Positions 1-9,739 of a DNA stretch of 64,000 bases are shown piece by piece. This DNA comes from Cryomorphaceae bacterium BACL7 MAG-120322-bin74. GTDB taxonomy: Bacteria; Bacteroidota; Bacteroidia; Flavobacteriales; Schleiferiaceae. Location: positions 1 to 64,000 of the forward strand of contig LICG01000006.1 of the NCBI GenBank assembly GCA_001438205.1. Reading direction: 5' to 3'. Position 1 is the first letter of the stretch; every line of letters starts with the position of its first letter. The notes under the pieces were generated by a model. It searched no databases. It saw only the letters and a list, made by a program, of their open reading frames with translations, and had not been told where the DNA came from. A program made the position numbers and the translations under genes.

Positions 1-261
1 GGATGCTACCTCTTCCTCAAAGCTGGCCTGAAGAAATGCTTTTACTTGTTGGGCTGCTTCCGCATGCAGAGAGCCTGCCTTTTCTTGTGCCTCAACCAAA
101 GCCAAATTGGTTTGATACGCTACTAATGCTTCCATGAGGCCCTCTAACGTTGACGAAGGTTCCGCTTCAACCAAGGCCGTAGGGTCCACATTGGGGGCGG
201 TAATTTGTCCGAAGATGCTACTGGCACTGCAAAGAAGAGCGATGATCAGGGTGTTTTTCAT
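1..261 (-). CDS. Partial secreted protein, N-terminal 87 residues
   Basis: The gene starts at 261 on the minus strand and runs off the left edge. The first residues (MKNTLIIALLCSASSIFGQ) form a signal peptide with likely cleavage before or at the Gln. After it comes a Glu/Ala-rich helical stretch (for example LVEAQEKAGSLHAEAAQQ) that looks like an amphipathic helix or coiled coil. No family can be named from this fragment. The start is supported by a perfect TACATTTG -7 box ending four bases upstream. It is divergent from rnr. What I infer is only export through the inner membrane; the mature function is unknown. Confidence 0.75.
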   Translation of the reverse strand, partial: MKNTLIIALLCSASSIFGQITAPNVDPTALVEAEPSSTLEGLMEALVAYQTNLALVEAQEKAGSLHAEAAQQVKAFLQASFEEEVAS

Positions 262-265
262 AGGG

Positions 266-273
266 CAAATGTA
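266..273 (-). promoter_or_regulatory. -7 promoter box TACATTTG, leaderless spacing
   Basis: On the minus strand the bases read TACATTTG, then CCCT, then ATG at 261. This is an exact match to the Bacteroidota -7 consensus TAnnTTTG. With four bases between box and start codon the expected transcription start falls on the A of ATG. Confidence 0.6.
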
Positions 274-394
274 GGAAGGTGTATTTGTCCGAAGTAGGGG
301 CTGCGTAGTCCAAAAAAACCTCAGTGTTGCATGTTGAATGCCAATATGATGCCAACCTTTACGTTTAGATAACTACGAGCCGGAAAAAAACCTT

Positions 395-402
395 GACCTT
401 TG
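395..402 (+). promoter_or_regulatory. Probable -7 box GACCTTTG of rnr
   Basis: GACCTTTG matches TAnnTTTG at all fixed positions except the first (G for T). It ends three bases before the ATG at 406, so the rnr mRNA would have essentially no leader. Confidence 0.4.
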
Positions 403-405
403 TAC

Positions 406-2736
406 ATGCCCAAAAAAGAACCCAAAAAAAATAAAACCCACCGCTCGATGGATGCCGCCTCTTTGGCGTCAAGTATTCTTCGCATGCTCCAGCGTCGACC
501 CAGTGTCATTTTCCCTCTGGGCGATGTTGCACTAGAGATGGGAATGATGGAAAGAACAGGGAAAATATTGACCAAGGCGGCCATTGATCTTTTGGTGAGT
601 GCTGAGCATGTGCGTGAAGTCAAACCCGAAATATACCAATTGGCATTTGAAGAAAATCATGTGGAAGGCCACCTTCAGTTGACCTCTAGCGGAACCGGTT
701 ATGTCATCCCGGGAGGCGGAGCGGATGATGTCTTTATCAAAGAATCAGACTTGGGTCTTGCTTTTGGTGGAGACAAAGTAAAAGTTCAGCTCTTCCCAAG
801 CCGCAACAAGCGAAAGCTTGAAGGCGAAATCGTAGAGGTCCTTCACCGAGGCCGTGATCGTTATGTGGGCACCCTTCAGATAACCCCGCAGCATGCCTTT
901 TTGGTGACAGATTCACGCAAGATCGGCCCAGACTTCTACATTCCCATGAACCAATTAAAGGGGGCAAAGGATGGACAGATGGTCGTTGCCGAATTATTAC
1001 GTTGGGATGATCCATCACGCCAGCCTCAAGGGAAGGTGGTCGAAATTCTAGGTGAACGTGGCGACCATAATACCGAGATTCACGCCATCCTCAATGAGTA
1101 TGGACTTCCCTATACTTTTCCTGAGGCAGTAGAAAAAGAAACCGAATCCATCACCATGGACCTGGACCCAGCAGAAATTGCGCGTAGGCGTGATATGCGC
1201 AAGGTCCTCACGTTTACCATTGACCCAGTGGATGCCAAGGATTTTGATGATGCCCTGAGCCTCCAAAAATTAGCCAATGGCCATTGGGAGATTGGCGTTC
1301 ATATCGCCGATGTTACCCATTATGTCCGTCCAGGTACTGCACTCGAAGAGGAGGCCCAAAACCGGGCTACTTCTGTTTATTTGGTGGATCGAGTGGTTCC
1401 CATGCTCCCCGAAAAAGTGAGCAATAGGGTATGTTCCCTGCGCCCTAAGGAGGACAAGTTTACCTTTTCTGCCATCTTTGATATGGACGAAGTAGGCGCC
1501 GTACATAGCCGCTGGTTTGGGCGAACCGTGATCCATTCGGACCGACGCTTTACCTATGAAGAGGCCCAGGCCGTGTTAGATGGGGAAGCAGATCCGCTCT
1601 CCGAAGAACTTTTGGTCATGAATCAAATAGCCAAGGCCTTGCGCGGCGATCGCATGAAAGCTGGGGCCATTGCCTTTGATCGGGCCGAAGTGAAGTTTCG
1701 CCTCGATGCGAATAATGAACCCATTGGGGCATACCTCAAACAAGCGGGTGACAGCAATAAACTGATTGAGGAATTTATGTTGCTCGCTAACAAGCATGTG
1801 GCCCACTATGTCGGTAGATCCGAAGACGGTAAGCGAAATACGCGTACTATGGTATACCGAATTCACGATCAACCCGATCCAAGAAAATTGGAAACCCTTT
1901 CTCAATTTGTCCGCCCCCTAGGCTTTGCCGTAGCAACCCAAGGAACCCAGGCCGTGAGGAAGTCCATCAATGACTTATTGAAACGCGTAAAAGGGACGCC
2001 CGAGGCCAACATGCTTGAGACCTTGACCGTTCGCACCATGGCTAAAGCTGTTTATAGCACCCAGAATATTGGGCACTATGGCTTAGCCTTTGATGACTAT
2101 ACCCACTTTACCTCCCCTATCCGTCGCTATCCAGATATGATGGTGCACCGTCTGCTACAAGGCTTTCTGGACAAGGAAAAGTCACCCTCTATGGTGACCT
2201 ATGAAGAAGAATGTGACCATTCTTCTTCGCGAGAGCAAAATGCTTCAGAAGCAGAGCGCTCCTCTATTAAGTACATGCAAGCCAAATACATGGAGAAATT
2301 CCTTGGCGAAGAGTTTGACGGAATTGTCAGCGGCGTGACGGATTGGGGTGTCTTTGTAGAAATTCCCACGATGGGCTGTGAAGGTCTCGTTCGCTTGCGC
2401 GAATTCACCGATGACTATTATTATGTCGAGCCCGAGCAATTCCGTATTGTCGGAGAGAGAACCGGGGCCACCCTGTCTCTAGGGGACCCTTTGCGCATTG
2501 TCGTGAAAGAGGTAGACATCCTGAAGAAGACCATCGATTTTGGCGTAGCCGGTGCAAAAGCACCTAAGGAAGGAAGAGAAGGCGTAAGGCGTTTTGATGC
2601 AACCCGGCCACGCGAGGCGGGCGGTCAACGAGGAAGACGCGATGGATTTGGTGGTGGAAACGATTCGGGGCGTGGTAAAAGCACTTTTAAAGCTAACGGA
2701 AGCAAGCATACTGCTGGTAAGAAAAAACGCCGTTGA
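406..2736 (+). CDS. rnr: Ribonuclease R
   Basis: 3'-to-5' exoribonuclease of the RNB (RNase II) family, 776 residues, a usual length for RNase R. It degrades structured RNA and takes part in RNA quality control. After a basic N-terminus come cold-shock-like OB folds. The RNB catalytic motif around residues 268-285 reads TIDPVDAKDFDDA, with the metal-binding aspartates present. The sequence HYTSPIRRY-type (here YTHFTSPIRRYPD) lies further on, and a C-terminal S1 domain is at about 637-667 (DGIVSGVTDWGVFVEI). The tail from about 710 is Arg/Gly/Lys-rich, as is common for RNA binding. I chose ATG 406 over an in-frame TTG at 400 because the -7 box overlaps that region. It is convergent with the M1 peptidase gene. 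Confidence 0.95.
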   Translation: MPKKEPKKNKTHRSMDAASLASSILRMLQRRPSVIFPLGDVALEMGMMERTGKILTKAAIDLLVSAEHVREVKPEIYQLAFEENHVEGHLQLTSSGTGYVIPGGGADDVFIKESDLGLAFGGDKVKVQLFPSRNKRKLEGEIVEVLHRGRDRYVGTLQITPQHAFLVTDSRKIGPDFYIPMNQLKGAKDGQMVVAELLRWDDPSRQPQGKVVEILGERGDHNTEIHAILNEYGLPYTFPEAVEKETESITMDLDPAEIARRRDMRKVLTFTIDPVDAKDFDDALSLQKLANGHWEIGVHIADVTHYVRPGTALEEEAQNRATSVYLVDRVVPMLPEKVSNRVCSLRPKEDKFTFSAIFDMDEVGAVHSRWFGRTVIHSDRRFTYEEAQAVLDGEADPLSEELLVMNQIAKALRGDRMKAGAIAFDRAEVKFRLDANNEPIGAYLKQAGDSNKLIEEFMLLANKHVAHYVGRSEDGKRNTRTMVYRIHDQPDPRKLETLSQFVRPLGFAVATQGTQAVRKSINDLLKRVKGTPEANMLETLTVRTMAKAVYSTQNIGHYGLAFDDYTHFTSPIRRYPDMMVHRLLQGFLDKEKSPSMVTYEEECDHSSSREQNASEAERSSIKYMQAKYMEKFLGEEFDGIVSGVTDWGVFVEIPTMGCEGLVRLREFTDDYYYVEPEQFRIVGERTGATLSLGDPLRIVVKEVDILKKTIDFGVAGAKAPKEGREGVRRFDATRPREAGGQRGRRDGFGGGNDSGRGKSTFKANGSKHTAGKKKRR

Positions 2737-2742
2737 CGTTGA

Positions 2743-2763
2743 GGCTAAACGCGTAGCCCTTTT
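2743..2763 (+). terminator. Weak terminator-like hairpin after rnr
   Basis: GGCTA at 2743-2747 can pair with TAGCC at 2754-2758, followed by CTTTT. The stem is only five base pairs, so this is a weak candidate between the convergent rnr and M1 peptidase genes. Confidence 0.3.
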
Positions 2764-2793
2764 ATCCTTCTTCCCTTTTGCTTTTTCCCCCTA

Positions 2794-4605
2794 TCAGGGA
2801 GCTTCCCACACATTGTCGTCGCGGTTGGCATCGGCTGTCCAACTTGCAGGATCCACCACTACACGTGCAATCTGCTCTGCCGTCACCGCCACTTGAAAAG
2901 TAAAGGTCTTCTGGGTATAGTTCCAAGGGCCAGCCAGGGCAAAGCCGTCCTTGTGGCCAAACATGGCAGAAAGCGGTACGGTATAATGCAGGGTTGTCCC
3001 GTTTTTCAAGACAACATCCACATCTACGGGGAGGGCCAAGGAGCCATTTCGGGTTAAACGAATATTGGCCAAATTCCCGCCTGTGGTGTACACTGAATCC
3101 ACGCCTGCATCAGGCACTTTCATGGTTTCAATCCATTGGTTCATGTACCAATCTAGTACCATGCCGGATTCTTGTTCGGCGATGCGCAGAAAGTTTTCAG
3201 GACGAGGATGCTTAAAGGCCCACACATTTTTATAGCGCTGTAGGGTAGACCAAAATGCGTCTTCCCCCATAATCCCCCGCAGTTGAACCAAGAAGAGGGA
3301 CCCCTTCATATACGCCGCCATTTGGTAGGGGAATTTGCCGTCAAAATAATTGGCTAGGGTGCTTGCAGGTTCCATCCAAGTTTGATGCGCTACACGGCTG
3401 TAGCGGCCAAGGTACCCCAAGTGCGCATTGGGCAAATTCTTACCAGACAATACGTTCATGGCCTCATCTTCAGCAAAGCTGGTAAAACCTTCGTCCATCC
3501 AATAGTAGCGCTGCTCATCCGTGCCTAACATCCCATAAAACCACATGTGGGACGCCTCATGAACAACGGTGCCCAACAACCCATCATAGCCGCCATGCAC
3601 CTGCATAATGGTGGCCATAGGGTACTCCATAGCCCCTTCACCGCCTTGAATCACACTAAACTGTGGCCAATCGTAGCTGCCAAAGTGGTCATGCATAAAG
3701 GCAAAATACGCTTCTACCTCTGCCTGGAATTTATCCGTCGACATGTGTTTACTCGAGGCCGTGTCATTCTGGTAGAAGAAATGGATAGGCAGGCCAGAGG
3801 CTGTCACGCGGAGGTCGTGTTGGAGCTCCTTATCCGCAACCCAGGCGAAGTCATGAACTTTTTCAGCCTTGAAGCGCCACGTGATGCGGTCCTTTTTCTT
3901 AAATTTTACGGGTTGGGCGCTGTACCCATGCCCAATTTGATCGGGGTTTTGCAAAACCCCGCTGCCCCCAATCATATAGGAAGCTGGGGCGGTGATATCC
4001 ACATTAAAGGTACCAAAATCACCAAAAAACTCGCGTGCTACATAGATATCTGGATGCCATCCATCGGTATCATACACGACCATTTTGGGATACCATTGGG
4101 TAAAACTATAGGCGATTCCCTCGGGATTGTCGCGGCCTGCACGCTCCACCAACTTGGGAATGCGTGTGGTATAGGTCATAGCAAAGGTGACGGTCTCCCC
4201 AGGATAAATACCTTGAGGAAGGGTACAGTGCAAAATCGTTTGGTCCACGACAAACGCTACGGGTTGGCCATTCAACGTCAGGGATTGCACAATTTGCTCG
4301 CCATATTCGTCGGGTGCATAGTTTTCTACGTTGCTGCCAATAGCGCGATCCGGAAATTTTGTCGGGATATTGGCCATGTTGGATAACATGCTTCCGGGCT
4401 GAAATGCATTCCAATACAAATGGAAATAGACCTCATCCAAGACATCGGGACTGTTGTTGGTATAGCGCAGGCTAAGATCCCCCGCTAATTGGTGCTTTTG
4501 GTCATCTAGCGCTACTTGAATATGGTAGTCCACGGCTTGTTGCCAATATTGGCCAAAGGAAGGAATTGCGCACGTCGCAAGGATGGCTAGGAGAAATTTT
4601 TTCAT
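2794..4605 (-). CDS. Secreted M1-family metallopeptidase
   Basis: 603-residue zinc aminopeptidase-like protein with a signal peptide (MKKFLLAILATCAIPSFGQ), so it acts in the periplasm or outside the cell. The zinc site is HEASH at about residues 348-352 with the downstream Glu in WMDEGF near 372. The upstream substrate-recognition motif is GGEGAMEYP near 320. Classical M1 aminopeptidases have GAMEN, and the MEYP form is usual for this Bacteroidota subgroup as I know it. The N-terminal beta domain and C-terminal helical part complete the family layout. It starts three bases after the stop of the metallo-hydrolase gene, so the two are probably co-transcribed. The substrate is not predictable. 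Confidence 0.9.
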   Translation of the reverse strand: MKKFLLAILATCAIPSFGQYWQQAVDYHIQVALDDQKHQLAGDLSLRYTNNSPDVLDEVYFHLYWNAFQPGSMLSNMANIPTKFPDRAIGSNVENYAPDEYGEQIVQSLTLNGQPVAFVVDQTILHCTLPQGIYPGETVTFAMTYTTRIPKLVERAGRDNPEGIAYSFTQWYPKMVVYDTDGWHPDIYVAREFFGDFGTFNVDITAPASYMIGGSGVLQNPDQIGHGYSAQPVKFKKKDRITWRFKAEKVHDFAWVADKELQHDLRVTASGLPIHFFYQNDTASSKHMSTDKFQAEVEAYFAFMHDHFGSYDWPQFSVIQGGEGAMEYPMATIMQVHGGYDGLLGTVVHEASHMWFYGMLGTDEQRYYWMDEGFTSFAEDEAMNVLSGKNLPNAHLGYLGRYSRVAHQTWMEPASTLANYFDGKFPYQMAAYMKGSLFLVQLRGIMGEDAFWSTLQRYKNVWAFKHPRPENFLRIAEQESGMVLDWYMNQWIETMKVPDAGVDSVYTTGGNLANIRLTRNGSLALPVDVDVVLKNGTTLHYTVPLSAMFGHKDGFALAGPWNYTQKTFTFQVAVTAEQIARVVVDPASWTADANRDDNVWEAP

Positions 4606-4608
4606 AGG

Positions 4609-5454
4609 TTAATCGTGTAAAGGGCGCGTATGTGCAAGGCGTGGGCCTTTTTCGGTCATTTCGAGGGTGCACGTTTCGTTGACGGCATCGTGCTCCAAAA
4701 ATAGGCGATAACCTTCCTGTGCCGCTTCCGTCAAGATGGCCTTCTTTTCTCCGAGAGTAAGCAATGGGCGGGTATCATAGCCCATCACATAGGGCAAGGG
4801 AATATGGCCTACCGAAGGCAATAGATCTGCCATAAAAACCACTTTTTCGCCGCGATACTCCAAAATGGGACACATCTGTGCGTCTGTATGCCCATTGGCG
4901 ATAAACGTGTCAAACCCCAAGGGTGTTCTCACGCGCTGCTGGCCCTCGGGCGCGTCGATAAAGGCCAGTTGGCCGCTCTCTTGTAAGGGCAAAATATTTT
5001 CGGCCAAGAAGGAGGCTTTTTCACGGACATTAGGCTGGGTGGCCCAGTGCCAATGGCGCTCATTTGTCCAGTAGGTCGCCTCCGAAAATGCGGGCCGGAA
5101 TCCTTTGTCGGTGCGCTCTACTGCCCCGCCCACGTGATCAAAGTGCATATGGGTCAAGAAGACGTCCGTAATGTCACTACGTTGAAAGCCCAAACCCTTC
5201 AAGTTGGCATCCAGGCTGTCTGTTCCGTGCAGATGATAGTGACTAAAAAACTTGTCGTCTTGCTTGTTGCCGATGCCCGTGTCTACGAGGATGAGGCGGT
5301 CCCCCTCCTCCATAAGCAGGGAGCGCATGGCCCAGGTGCATAAATTATTTTCGTCCGCAGGATTGGTGCGTTGCCACAATTGCTTTGGGACCACCCCAAA
5401 CATGGCCCCGCCATCCAACTTGAAAAACCCTGTATTGATTGCGTGCAACTTCAT
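4609..5454 (-). CDS. Metallo-beta-lactamase-fold hydrolase
   Basis: 281-residue cytoplasmic protein (no signal peptide) of the MBL-fold superfamily. The zinc-binding motif HMHFDH lies at about residues 101-106, followed by a later His in NGHTDAQM and an Asp in FMADLLPS. It resembles the lactonase/quorum-quenching-like branch (AttM/AiiA group), but the substrate cannot be told from sequence. It is followed after three bases by the M1 peptidase gene. A TAGCTTCG box (7 of 8 to TAnnTTTG) at 5459-5466 leaves four bases before ATG, so it may have its own leaderless promoter. A small frame upstream ends in an ATGA overlap with this start. Confidence 0.85.
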   Translation of the reverse strand: MKLHAINTGFFKLDGGAMFGVVPKQLWQRTNPADENNLCTWAMRSLLMEEGDRLILVDTGIGNKQDDKFFSHYHLHGTDSLDANLKGLGFQRSDITDVFLTHMHFDHVGGAVERTDKGFRPAFSEATYWTNERHWHWATQPNVREKASFLAENILPLQESGQLAFIDAPEGQQRVRTPLGFDTFIANGHTDAQMCPILEYRGEKVVFMADLLPSVGHIPLPYVMGYDTRPLLTLGEKKAILTEAAQEGYRLFLEHDAVNETCTLEMTEKGPRLAHTRPLHD

Positions 5455-5576
5455 AAGGCGAAGCTAAATAAGAAAGGGCGGTATGCGGACGGCCCTTCCC
5501 CCCCTACACGCACGAATGTAATGCCCCCCACATGATCGTCTAATTTGAAATTGAAAAGCTGTGCCATGGCGATCAT
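5451..5576 (-). CDS. Candidate small ORF, 41 residues, unknown
   Basis: An ATG at 5576, four bases after the tadA stop, opens a 41-codon frame (starts MIAMAQLFNFKLDDHVGGIT). Its TGA overlaps the metallo-hydrolase start as ATGA, the tight coupling used by several gene pairs in this window. It fills almost the entire 126-base gap between tadA and the hydrolase. I recognise no family, it has no signal peptide, and the two promoter-like boxes inside it speak against coding use. It may be chance. Confidence 0.25.
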   Translation of the reverse strand: MIAMAQLFNFKLDDHVGGITFVRVGGEGPSAYRPFLFSFAL

Positions 5577-5580
5577 TGGT

Positions 5581-6021
5581 TTATTTCTTTCTTTTTGAAC
5601 GGAAGAATTCCGTCATCAAATCTGCACATACCTCAGCCTCGACCCCAATCGTGACTTGGGTTTTTGGATGAAATTGGCCGCCCATGGTCGTAAAGCCACG
5701 TTTTTCATCGCTGGCGCCATAGACGATTCGGCCCATTTGGGTCCAAAAAAGGGCTCCGGCGCACATCGAACAAGGTTCAAGGGTGACGTAGAGCGTACAG
5801 TGAGGCAAGTACTTTGCACCGAGGTAATGGGATGCGGCCGTTATCGCCTGCATTTCGGCATGGGCCGTGACATCGTGAAGCTGTTCTGTCAAGTTATGAC
5901 CCCGGGCAATAATCTGGTTATTCGACACCACTACTGCCCCCACCGGCACCTCATCCGCTTCATAGGCTTTTACCGCTTCGCGGATCGCTTGCCGCATGAA
6001 ATACACATCATCAAACTCCAT
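5581..6021 (-). CDS. tadA: tRNA adenosine(34) deaminase
   Basis: 146-residue zinc deaminase of the cytidine/deoxycytidylate deaminase fold. Proteins of this type convert A34 to inosine in tRNA-Arg(ACG). The zinc motif is HAEMQAI near residue 53 with the catalytic Glu, and PCSMCAGAL near 84 with the two Cys ligands. Length is typical. It is divergent from aspS. A near-consensus -7 box TAGATTTA at 6027-6034 ends five bases before the ATG, again suggesting a leaderless transcript. A guanine deaminase or other nucleoside deaminase of the same fold is the main alternative. Confidence 0.88.
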   Translation of the reverse strand: MEFDDVYFMRQAIREAVKAYEADEVPVGAVVVSNNQIIARGHNLTEQLHDVTAHAEMQAITAASHYLGAKYLPHCTLYVTLEPCSMCAGALFWTQMGRIVYGASDEKRGFTTMGGQFHPKTQVTIGVEAEVCADLMTEFFRSKRKK

Positions 6022-6026
6022 GGGGA

Positions 6027-6034
6027 TAAATCTA
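6027..6034 (-). promoter_or_regulatory. Probable -7 box TAGATTTA of tadA
   Basis: Matches TAnnTTTG except for the last base. Five bases (TCCCC) separate it from the tadA ATG. Confidence 0.35.
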
Positions 6035-6054
6035 CGCAGGCCCTCGGGGTTTTT

Positions 6055-6062
6055 TACCTTTG
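6055..6062 (+). promoter_or_regulatory. -7 promoter box TACCTTTG of aspS
   Basis: Exact TAnnTTTG match, 17 bases before the aspS ATG at 6080, giving a leader of about 13 bases. It lies back to back with the tadA box 20 bases away. Confidence 0.6.
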
Positions 6063-6079
6063 TGCTTCATTATAAGACC

Positions 6080-7837
6080 ATGTACCGTACTCACACCTGT
6101 GGCGAACTCCGCCTTTCCCATGTTGGCCAAACCGTTACCCTAAGTGGGTGGATTCAGCGCCGACGCGATTTTGGCGGCATGTCCTTCTTGGATTTGCGCG
6201 ATCGGTATGGTCTTACGCAGCTTGCTTTTAATGAAGGCATTGATGCCCAAATGTTAATAGCCGCACGCGCCGTCAACCGCGAATTTGTGGTGCAGGCCAT
6301 TGGAACGGTGGTGGAGCGCGAAAATAAAAACCCCCAAATGCCTACTGGGGAGGTAGAAATCCGTGTTACAGCTTTTCATGTGCTCAACGCGGCCAAAACA
6401 CCTCCTTTCACGATTGAAGCGGAAACAGATGGGGGAGAAGAGCTTCGGATGAAGTACCGCTATTTGGATATCCGCCGTGCCCCAGTGCGCGAAAAACTTT
6501 TGCTCCGCAACCGGATCAACATGATGGTTCGGACTTACCTGAATGATTTGGGTTTTGCGGATGTAGAAACCCCCTTCTTGATCAAAAGCACCCCCGAAGG
6601 CGCGCGTGACTTTGTTGTCCCAAGCCGTGTACACCACGGTCAGTTTTATGCCTTGCCTCAGTCACCTCAGACCTTCAAGCAGCTTCTGATGGTCGCGGGC
6701 ATGGACCGTTATTATCAAATTGTGCGCTGCTTCCGCGATGAAGATCTGCGTGCTGACCGCCAGCCTGAATTCACGCAGATTGACTGTGAAATGGCTTTTG
6801 CAGAGCAGGAAGATATTCTGCAAACTTTTGAAGGCCTACTCAAGCATGTAATCCAAGAAGTTCATGGTCAAACCATCGGCAGCATACCGCGCATGACCTA
6901 TGACGATGCGATGCGTCTCTATGGCAATGACAAGCCTGACATCCGATTTGACATGACCTTTGTCGAAATGAATGCCTTGGTCGCAGGCAGTAGCTTCCCA
7001 GTATTTGATCATGCTGAGTTGGTAGTGGGTATCAAAGTAGCGGGATGCGCTCCCTACACGCGAAAGCAATTAGATGCCCTGACCGACTATGTCAAGCGCC
7101 CGCAATTGGGAATGTCAGGTTTGATTTGGATGAAGGTGGACGAACAAGGCCAAGCTACCTCGAGCGTGAACAAGTTTTTTGATGAACCCGCTTTGAAAAA
7201 CTGGGTAGATGCCTTTGATGCACAAGCCGGTGACCTGGTCTTGGTCTTAGCGGGTGGCGCTAACAAGACCCGCAAGGCCTTGAGCGAGCTCCGCATGCAC
7301 CTTGCCGAAACCCTGGGACTCCGCAAGCCAGATGTCTTTGCCCCTTTGTGGGTATTGGATTTCCCGTTGTTAGAATGGGGCGAGGAAGCAGGCCGTTGGT
7401 TTGCCATGCACCACCCTTTTACCAGTCCCAAGCCCGAAGATATTCCGCTCATCGACCAGGACCCCGGTGCCGTGCGCGCGAATGCCTATGACTTGGTCTT
7501 GAATGGCAATGAGATCGGCGGCGGATCGATCCGTATCCATGATCGCGCCCTTCAGCAACGCATGTTTGACCTTTTAGGCTTTAGCAAAGAAGAAGCCTTA
7601 GCGCAGTTTGGCTTCTTGATGAATGCCTTTGAATATGGCGCGCCTCCACACGGGGGAATTGCTTTTGGATTTGACCGTTTAGTGGCCTTAATGGGCGGAG
7701 ATGAAGTCATTCGCGACTATATCGCCTTCCCAAAAAATAACGCCGGGCGCGATGTGATGATTGATGCCCCTTCGCAGATCAATCCAACACAGTTGACAGA
7801 GCTTTCTCTGGGCATTACGCCAGAAAAACCTGCATGA
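6080..7837 (+). CDS. aspS: Aspartyl-tRNA synthetase
   Basis: 585-residue class II synthetase that charges tRNA-Asp. The N-terminal OB fold binding the anticodon covers about 1-105 ([15 protein letters not shown]). Class II motif 2 is [20 protein letters not shown] at about 213-232. The bacterial GAD insertion domain follows, and motif 3 ([12 protein letters not shown]) is near 527. The bacterial-type length with GAD domain separates it from archaeal AspRS. I chose ATG 6080 because the -7 box at 6055-6062 would fall inside any longer version. Its TGA overlaps the ClC gene start as ATGA, so the two are co-transcribed. Confidence 0.96.
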   Translation: MYRTHTCGELRLSHVGQTVTLSGWIQRRRDFGGMSFLDLRDRYGLTQLAFNEGIDAQMLIAARAVNREFVVQAIGTVVERENKNPQMPTGEVEIRVTAFHVLNAAKTPPFTIEAETDGGEELRMKYRYLDIRRAPVREKLLLRNRINMMVRTYLNDLGFADVETPFLIKSTPEGARDFVVPSRVHHGQFYALPQSPQTFKQLLMVAGMDRYYQIVRCFRDEDLRADRQPEFTQIDCEMAFAEQEDILQTFEGLLKHVIQEVHGQTIGSIPRMTYDDAMRLYGNDKPDIRFDMTFVEMNALVAGSSFPVFDHAELVVGIKVAGCAPYTRKQLDALTDYVKRPQLGMSGLIWMKVDEQGQATSSVNKFFDEPALKNWVDAFDAQAGDLVLVLAGGANKTRKALSELRMHLAETLGLRKPDVFAPLWVLDFPLLEWGEEAGRWFAMHHPFTSPKPEDIPLIDQDPGAVRANAYDLVLNGNEIGGGSIRIHDRALQQRMFDLLGFSKEEALAQFGFLMNAFEYGAPPHGGIAFGFDRLVALMGGDEVIRDYIAFPKNNAGRDVMIDAPSQINPTQLTELSLGITPEKPA

Positions 7838-9609
7838 AACATCGGCTCCAGCTCTGGATTCGAAGGGTACTGATTTGGCGGGCACAGCACCTGCCCATGC
7901 AGCATTTTATTTTTATTCTCAGCATCCTGACGGGCTTGATTTCGGGCCTTGTTGCGGTTGTACTTAAAAATTCTACCCATGCTATTCAGGCGTGGATTAG
8001 TTCTGAACGCTTTGAGGATTACTATCAACTCTATTACTTCGGTTTTCCCCTGGTTGGCATCCTGCTGACCGTGGTGTTGGTTCGGGTATTTAAGCTTCAG
8101 GCAGGGGAGGGTATCCCCTCGGCCATTGAAGCCATTTCACGGCAGGGAGGCATCATCCCCCGATCGCGCATGTATACTTCCTTCTTGACCTCCGTCGTGA
8201 CCGTAGGATTTGGCGGATCGGTAGGACTGGAGGGCCCTGCAGTAGGAACAGGTTCAGCCATTGGGTCCAATTTGGCGCGGTGGATGCGCCTGGGCTTTAA
8301 GCAGCGCATTTTGCTCATTGCTTGTGCCACAGCTGGGGCCATCTCCTCCATTTTTGGCGCGCCTGTTGCCGCCATCATCTTTACCCTCGAGCTCTTTAGT
8401 ATTGACCTCACGTTGAGCTCTCTGGTTCCCTTGCTTCTCGCTTCTGCGACCGGTGCCCTAACAGGATTAATGACCAGCGATGGCAGCAAACTTTTTTATG
8501 CCGAAGGCATTGAAGCCTTTGACCCCATTAACCTGCCCTATTATCTCATTTTAGGCGTAGCCTGTGCCCTAGTCTCTTTGTACTTCAAACGCATTTTTGC
8601 CCTTTCGGGTCGATTGGTCATGCGCTATGACAATCCATGGGTTAAAGCGGCAACAGGGGGCATTCTTCTTGGTGCTCTCATTTTTGTCATGCCGCCCTTG
8701 TATGGTGAAGGCTTTTCTACCATCCAAGCCGCCTTGCGCGGCGACGATTGGAGCATCCTATCCCAAAATTGGCTAGGGGTCGAAGAAGGAAACCTCCTGC
8801 TCGGCATTGGTTTATTGGTTGGGTTGCTTTTACTGAAGGTGACTGCGGCTTCGCTAACGGTGCATGCAGGCGGCGTCGGAGGCATGTTTGCCCCTACCCT
8901 TTTTATGGGAAGTATCCTGGGTTTAATTTTTGTCCGAACCCTCAATTTGATGGGCATTCATGACCTTCCTGTTGTGCACTTTGTCTTGATCGCCATGGCG
9001 GGACTCATGGCGGGCACTATGCATGCGCCCTTGACCGCCATCTTTTTGATTTCAGAAATAGGGGGCGGTTATCCCTTGATCCTGCCCTTGATGATGACGA
9101 GTGCCCTCTCCTTTTTTCTGACCCGAAACTGGGATCCCAACAGCATTTATACCGAGTATTTATCGCAGCGTGGCAAGCAGTGGACCCAGTCAAAAGACAA
9201 AGCCGTTTTGACGCTCTTAGATATGGACGATGTGCTCGAGCGAGACCTCGAAACACTCGGTCCAGACAACACACTCGACGAATGTCAAGCTGCGCTTGCC
9301 CGATGCCACAGGAATTTGCTTGCCATAATTGAGGACGGACGCATGGTCGGCTATATTACTTGGGAAGATATTTGGCGTGCCCAAAGAGAGGACCATACTG
9401 AGACCATTACAGCAAAAGACGCCATGAAGTCGGCGCCAACGCGCATTCAATATGGCGATGCCATGGATATTGTTTTGACTCAAATGGAAAAATCCGGAAT
9501 GTGGTATCTACCTGTTTATCAGGAGGGTAAATGGTTAGGGTTGGTGTCAAAATCAAAATTGTTTGAGGCTTACCGAAAGCAAATCCAAGACTTGAGTCAC
9601 GAGGTGTAG
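7834..9609 (+). CDS. ClC-type chloride channel/antiporter with CBS domains
   Basis: 591-residue integral membrane protein. The ClC anion-path motifs are visible: GEGIP near residue 91 (where Escherichia coli ClC has GSGIP), GLEGP near 131 with the gating Glu, and GGMFAP near 348. About ten membrane-embedded helices fill residues 15-440. The soluble C-terminus (about 450-590) carries a tandem CBS pair, probably binding an adenine nucleotide. The gating Glu suggests H+/Cl- exchange or a gated channel, but sequence alone does not decide. The start overlaps the aspS stop by four bases (ATGA). Confidence 0.92.
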   Translation: MKHRLQLWIRRVLIWRAQHLPMQHFIFILSILTGLISGLVAVVLKNSTHAIQAWISSERFEDYYQLYYFGFPLVGILLTVVLVRVFKLQAGEGIPSAIEAISRQGGIIPRSRMYTSFLTSVVTVGFGGSVGLEGPAVGTGSAIGSNLARWMRLGFKQRILLIACATAGAISSIFGAPVAAIIFTLELFSIDLTLSSLVPLLLASATGALTGLMTSDGSKLFYAEGIEAFDPINLPYYLILGVACALVSLYFKRIFALSGRLVMRYDNPWVKAATGGILLGALIFVMPPLYGEGFSTIQAALRGDDWSILSQNWLGVEEGNLLLGIGLLVGLLLLKVTAASLTVHAGGVGGMFAPTLFMGSILGLIFVRTLNLMGIHDLPVVHFVLIAMAGLMAGTMHAPLTAIFLISEIGGGYPLILPLMMTSALSFFLTRNWDPNSIYTEYLSQRGKQWTQSKDKAVLTLLDMDDVLERDLETLGPDNTLDECQAALARCHRNLLAIIEDGRMVGYITWEDIWRAQREDHTETITAKDAMKSAPTRIQYGDAMDIVLTQMEKSGMWYLPVYQEGKWLGLVSKSKLFEAYRKQIQDLSHEV

Positions 9610-9739
9610 CCTCTCTTCTGCCGAGCCATTCGCATTTAGTTTCCTCTTCTGCTGAAAACAACCAGAGGGTCCTCGCGTTATCTTTACGAGCTGGGGACCC
9701 GCGGTGGCCCCCTTTTTTCATGGATTTTATGTAGCCAAC

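Noticed and set aside
3547-4386. Long open frame on the plus strand opposite the M1 peptidase
   Set aside because: The minus strand gene has a signal peptide and intact HEASH motif, so this frame is its antisense shadow; it has no family features.
8097-8489. Minus-strand 130-codon frame within the ClC gene
   Set aside because: Shadow of the ClC coding strand, which carries intact GLEGP and GGMFAP motifs.
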